Part shown: piece by piece, positions 40,275 to 43,824 of the stretch
Layout: each line of letters begins with the position of its first letter
Position numbering within the stretch: position 1 is the first letter of the stretch
Assembly (NCBI GenBank): GCA_905181985.1
Contig: CAJIZW010000001.1
Location: 1-43,824 of the forward strand
Direction: 5' to 3'
DNA: 43,824 nucleotides
DNA from: an uncultured Paracoccaceae bacterium
GTDB lineage: Bacteria > Pseudomonadota > Alphaproteobacteria > Rhodobacterales > Rhodobacteraceae
Translations under genes and position numbers: made by a program
The notes under the pieces: model-generated
The model's input: only the letters and a program-made list of their open reading frames with translations
Told to the model about the DNA's origin: nothing
The model's database searches: none

Positions 40275-42215
40275 ATGAATCTTTCAACAGCATTTCTTGA
40301 TGAATTACGCTCTAGGACCTCTATAGTGCAGGTTGTGGGGCGTAAGGTAACTTGGGACATAAAAAAATCGAATCAAGGTAAGGGAGATATGTGGGCTCCA
40401 TGTCCTTTTCATCAAGAAAAAACTGCTAGTTTTCATGTTGATGATCAAAAAGGATTTTATTATTGTTTTGGTTGCCACGCAAAGGGAGATTCCATTAGCT
40501 TTCTTATGGAAGTAGAGAACTTTAGTTTCATTGAGGCAGTAGAAATTCTGGCTTCTGAAGCAGGTTTACAGCTTCCACAAGTTGATAAGGGGTCTCAACA
40601 AAAAAATGATAAGAGAGCTGAACTTATCAAGGTTATGGAACTAGTAGTTAATATTTTTAAAGATCAATTAACTAGCGTAAATGCTACAAATGCGAGAACC
40701 TATCTACAGTCCCGTGGAACAACTCAGGAATCAATTGACCGATTTGAAATTGGCTATGCATTAGATGGTTATCAGAGTCTTTTTAGTCTTTTGAAAAAGA
40801 AAGATATAAGTGAAGAGCTTATGGTAGAGGCTGGTCTATGTTTGAAACCAGTGGACGGTCGCGGGTTAAATGATAGATTTAGAGATCGTATTATGTTTCC
40901 AATAAGAGACAGACGAGGTAACTGTATTGCCTTTGGGGGTAGAGCGATGAACCCAAAGGCAAAGGCAAAATATTTAAACTCTCCTGAAACTTTATTATTT
41001 GATAAAGGTAATACTCTTTATAATCATAAGCTCGCAAGGCAGTCGTTTGGTAGTGATACTGCATTAATTGTTGTAGAGGGTTATATGGATGTAATAGCAA
41101 TGGATTCACATGGATTTAGAGCTACTGTTTCTACATTAGGAACAGCAATAACAGAAAAACAGCTTTCTCTATTTTGGCAAATATCTGCTGAACCAATTGT
41201 GGCACTGGATGGTGACACTGCTGGTACTAAAGCAGCTTATCGGTTAATGGATCTGGCTTTACCATTCCTTGAGGCACAAAAATCACTTCGTTTCTGTTTG
41301 ATGCCAGAGGGTCAGGACCCGGATGATTTTCTAAGGATCTCTGGGAAGTCTAAGATGACCGAGTTAGTCGAAGGGTCAACACCATTAATCAACCTATTAT
41401 GGAAACGGGAGACCGAGGGAAAAATTTTTGATAGCCCAGAAAGGAGAGCTTTATTAGATAAGACCTTGCGGGCTATCATTAACCAAATAAAAGATAGAGA
41501 GTTACGTAAGCATTACGGAAGTGAATTTGCATCTCTCAGATCAAACTTATTTTATCAATCCAAAGGTTATCAGATAAGGAATCCAAATAAAAAGTATCCT
41601 TATAAAGATGCCAATATAGCAACCGCGTCTTCTAATACAAAAAAATCTATGATTGTTACATCTCAAGATATGGAGGTAAGGTTACGAGAGGCGCTACTTC
41701 TTGCAGTGATTATTCGTAACCCTCGCTTTATTGGAGAGTTTGTTAAAGAACTTGAGTTGATAGATTTTAGGTTAGAAGAGCATAAAAAGATTTTGTCTAC
41801 TGTTTTGGGAAGCTACTATGAAGAAAATAGTAAAGATATAGAGGAATTTTTAAAAGACAAACTTGGAATAAATAATATTTCACGGATTTTTGGACTAAAG
41901 CATTTGATGATTGCGCCAGCAATGTTACCTAAGGCGTCCGACGATACAATTCGTCAAACAATAATAGGAGAGATCACTAAAATTCATGCTCGTCAGGGTA
42001 TCGAAAGAGAAATTAAAGAGGCAGTTGAAGATTTGAAGGGTGCTACAGATGAAAGCCTTACATGGAGGGTTTCTAGGGCTGCTGAGGCTAATGATTCCGC
42101 CAATAAGCTACAAAAAGGCGTAAGTGAGAATGAGTTAGATAATCATAAGTTTCTTTCAGATGGGTTACAGGCTCTTATTGATAATCAGGTTTGGAAAAAG
42201 AAAAAAACTAAATAA
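40275..42215 (+). CDS. dnaG: DNA primase
   Basis: 646 aa; 'WAPCPFHQEKTASFHVDDQKGFYYCFGCHAKGDSISFLMEVE', TOPRIM 'LIVVEGYMDVIAM'. Confidence 0.97.
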   Translation: MNLSTAFLDELRSRTSIVQVVGRKVTWDIKKSNQGKGDMWAPCPFHQEKTASFHVDDQKGFYYCFGCHAKGDSISFLMEVENFSFIEAVEILASEAGLQLPQVDKGSQQKNDKRAELIKVMELVVNIFKDQLTSVNATNARTYLQSRGTTQESIDRFEIGYALDGYQSLFSLLKKKDISEELMVEAGLCLKPVDGRGLNDRFRDRIMFPIRDRRGNCIAFGGRAMNPKAKAKYLNSPETLLFDKGNTLYNHKLARQSFGSDTALIVVEGYMDVIAMDSHGFRATVSTLGTAITEKQLSLFWQISAEPIVALDGDTAGTKAAYRLMDLALPFLEAQKSLRFCLMPEGQDPDDFLRISGKSKMTELVEGSTPLINLLWKRETEGKIFDSPERRALLDKTLRAIINQIKDRELRKHYGSEFASLRSNLFYQSKGYQIRNPNKKYPYKDANIATASSNTKKSMIVTSQDMEVRLREALLLAVIIRNPRFIGEFVKELELIDFRLEEHKKILSTVLGSYYEENSKDIEEFLKDKLGINNISRIFGLKHLMIAPAMLPKASDDTIRQTIIGEITKIHARQGIEREIKEAVEDLKGATDESLTWRVSRAAEANDSANKLQKGVSENELDNHKFLSDGLQALIDNQVWKKKKTK

Positions 42216-42221
42216 ACGTGC

Positions 42222-42273
42222 GAATCATATTGATTCGGATTACAGAGTAGAAAACGAATCGTTTTGGGGAATC
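42222..42273. promoter_or_regulatory. cluster of four GANTC (CcrM-type) sites within two short palindromes upstream of rpoD
   Basis: GAATC 42222-42226, GATTC 42232-42236, GAATC 42256-42260, GAATC 42269-42273; palindromes CGAATCA-TAT-TGATTCG (42221-42237) and AAAACGA-A-TCGTTTT (42251-42265). Confidence 0.65.
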
Positions 42274-42278
42274 ATACA

Positions 42279-43824
42279 ATGGCTGCGAAAGACACAGACG
42301 ACCGCAAACAAGAGCGAGAAGATGAAGCAAATGGCTTAGATATGAGCCAGGCAGCTGTAAAAAAAATGATTACGGAAGCGCGTGCCAGGGGTTATATTAC
42401 CTATGATCAGTTAAATCAGGTACTGCCTCCCGAACAGATAGCCTCTGAGCAAATAGAGGATGTCATGTCTATGCTTTCAGAGATGGGCATTAATATTGTT
42501 GAAAATGAAGAGGGAGAGGAAGAACCTTTAGGAACTACAGATCTGGTTGAGTCTAACCAGACAAAGGAAGTGGCTGTTTCTACGGCGTCTACTGAAGTCT
42601 TAGATAGAACAGATGATCCAGTTAGAATGTACTTAAGGGAAATGGGGTCTGTTGAGCTGTTAAGTCGTGAAGGTGAAATAGCTATTGCGAAAAGGATTGA
42701 AGCTGGACGAAACACTATGATTTCAGGGTTGTGTGAAAGCCCATTAACATTTCAAGCGATTACTATTTGGAGAGACGAGTTATTAAGCGAAGATATTTTA
42801 TTACGTGATGTAATAGATTTAGAAGCAACATTTGTAACGAGTGAGGGTGAAGAAGGTGGCTTAATGGAAGCTTCAAGCGTTCCAGAACCTTCGGTTGTGA
42901 AAGCTACTAAGGCTGAAGATAAGCAAGAGTTAGACGCAGATGGGGACGTGATTGCAACTGACGATGACGATGAAGATGAAGATGAAAAAGAAAATATGAG
43001 TCTTGCTGCAATGGAGGAGGCGTTAAAGCCTAAAGTATTAGAGACATTAGACTTAATAGCAAAAAATTATAATAAGTTGTCAAAATTACAAGATTTTCGC
43101 ATTTCAGCAACATTAAATGAAGAAAAAAAGTTTTCGAAAAAGCAGGAAACTGCATATCAAAAATTAAGAACAGAAATAATGGAATCTGTAAATTCTTTGC
43201 ATCTACACAATAATAGAATTGAGGCCCTTATAGACCAAATGTATGGGATTAATCGAAAGATAATGTCTATAGATAGTACAATGGTTAAGTTGGCCGATAT
43301 AGCCCGCATAAACCGTCGTGAGTTTATAGATGAATACCGTGGTTATGAATTGGACCCTTCCTGGATAGAACGCATATCTCTGAAAACTGGTCGAGGCTGG
43401 ACAGCATTAATTGAAAAAAGTTTAGAAAAAGTAGAACTTCTGAGAACAGAAATGGCTCAGGTTGGCCAATATGTTGGTGTGGATATTACAGAATTTAGAA
43501 GACTTGTTCAGCAAGTTCAAAAAGGCGAAAAAGAGGCAAGACAGGCAAAAAAAGAGATGGTTGAAGCTAACCTTCGCTTAGTAATTTCAATAGCAAAAAA
43601 ATATACCAACAGAGGTTTACAGTTCTTAGATCTTATCCAAGAGGGAAATATAGGTTTGATGAAGGCTGTTGATAAATTTGAGTACCGAAGAGGTTACAAG
43701 TTCTCAACGTATGCAACGTGGTGGATTCGCCAGGCAATAACCAGATCTATTGCAGACCAAGCTCGTACTATAAGAATTCCAGTGCATATGATTGAAACAA
43801 TTAACAAACTTGTTCGTACAGGCA
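42279..43824 (+). CDS. rpoD: RNA polymerase sigma factor RpoD (sigma-70), 3'-truncated by window end
   Basis: Not in the ORF track; translated from ATG 42279: [24 protein letters not shown]..., '[30 protein letters not shown]', '[82 protein letters not shown]'. Confidence 0.97.
   Translation, partial: MAAKDTDDRKQEREDEANGLDMSQAAVKKMITEARARGYITYDQLNQVLPPEQIASEQIEDVMSMLSEMGINIVENEEGEEEPLGTTDLVESNQTKEVAVSTASTEVLDRTDDPVRMYLREMGSVELLSREGEIAIAKRIEAGRNTMISGLCESPLTFQAITIWRDELLSEDILLRDVIDLEATFVTSEGEEGGLMEASSVPEPSVVKATKAEDKQELDADGDVIATDDDDEDEDEKENMSLAAMEEALKPKVLETLDLIAKNYNKLSKLQDFRISATLNEEKKFSKKQETAYQKLRTEIMESVNSLHLHNNRIEALIDQMYGINRKIMSIDSTMVKLADIARINRREFIDEYRGYELDPSWIERISLKTGRGWTALIEKSLEKVELLRTEMAQVGQYVGVDITEFRRLVQQVQKGEKEARQAKKEMVEANLRLVISIAKKYTNRGLQFLDLIQEGNIGLMKAVDKFEYRRGYKFSTYATWWIRQAITRSIADQARTIRIPVHMIETINKLVRTG

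Noticed and set aside
42416-42715. 99-aa minus ORF inside rpoD
   Set aside because: The plus strand encodes RpoD in an uninterrupted frame; the antisense ORF is a shadow.
1-43824. CRISPR arrays, insertion sequences, prophage or defence islands
   Set aside because: No regularly spaced repeats, transposase, integrase or defence-type genes seen in any frame.

Overview
By eye, this is a 43.8-kb AT-rich alphaproteobacterial chromosome segment. A Rhodobacterales-like relative is inferred from GcrA, a DUF6280-like protein, soxBDAG and a GTTC-N7-GTTC LexA box. Most of it is dense core metabolism and translation: tRNA-Cys(GCA), tRNA-Leu(UAA), pcm-like, tolC-like, cobQ, efp, metG, rimO, gcrA, argD-argF, a suhB-like gene, ygfZ, a hisC-like gene, valS, meaB, rpmB, lepA, dnaG and the 5' part of rpoD. 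rpoD is missing from the ORF track because it runs off the window. There are two catabolic modules. One is a carnitine/acetoacetate cluster (BKACE, L-carnitine dehydrogenase-thioesterase fusion, SDR, two-subunit CoA-transferase, HDAC-like hydrolase). The other is a heterotetrameric sarcosine oxidase operon (soxBDAG). I saw no CRISPR array, mobile element, phage or obvious defence island, and I cannot claim a wholly new system. The signals most worth a second look are regulatory: (1) a LexA box in front of an orphan ImuA-like gene; (2) three adjacent hairpins, one a perfect 16-bp stem, in the gcrA/argD divergent intergenic region; (3) four GANTC sites within 52 bp upstream of rpoD, in a genome that encodes GcrA; (4) a 24-bp near-perfect palindrome upstream of the dehydrogenase/sox region; (5) an SDR of unassigned role inside the carnitine cluster. 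All family calls are from motif recognition; no database search was run.
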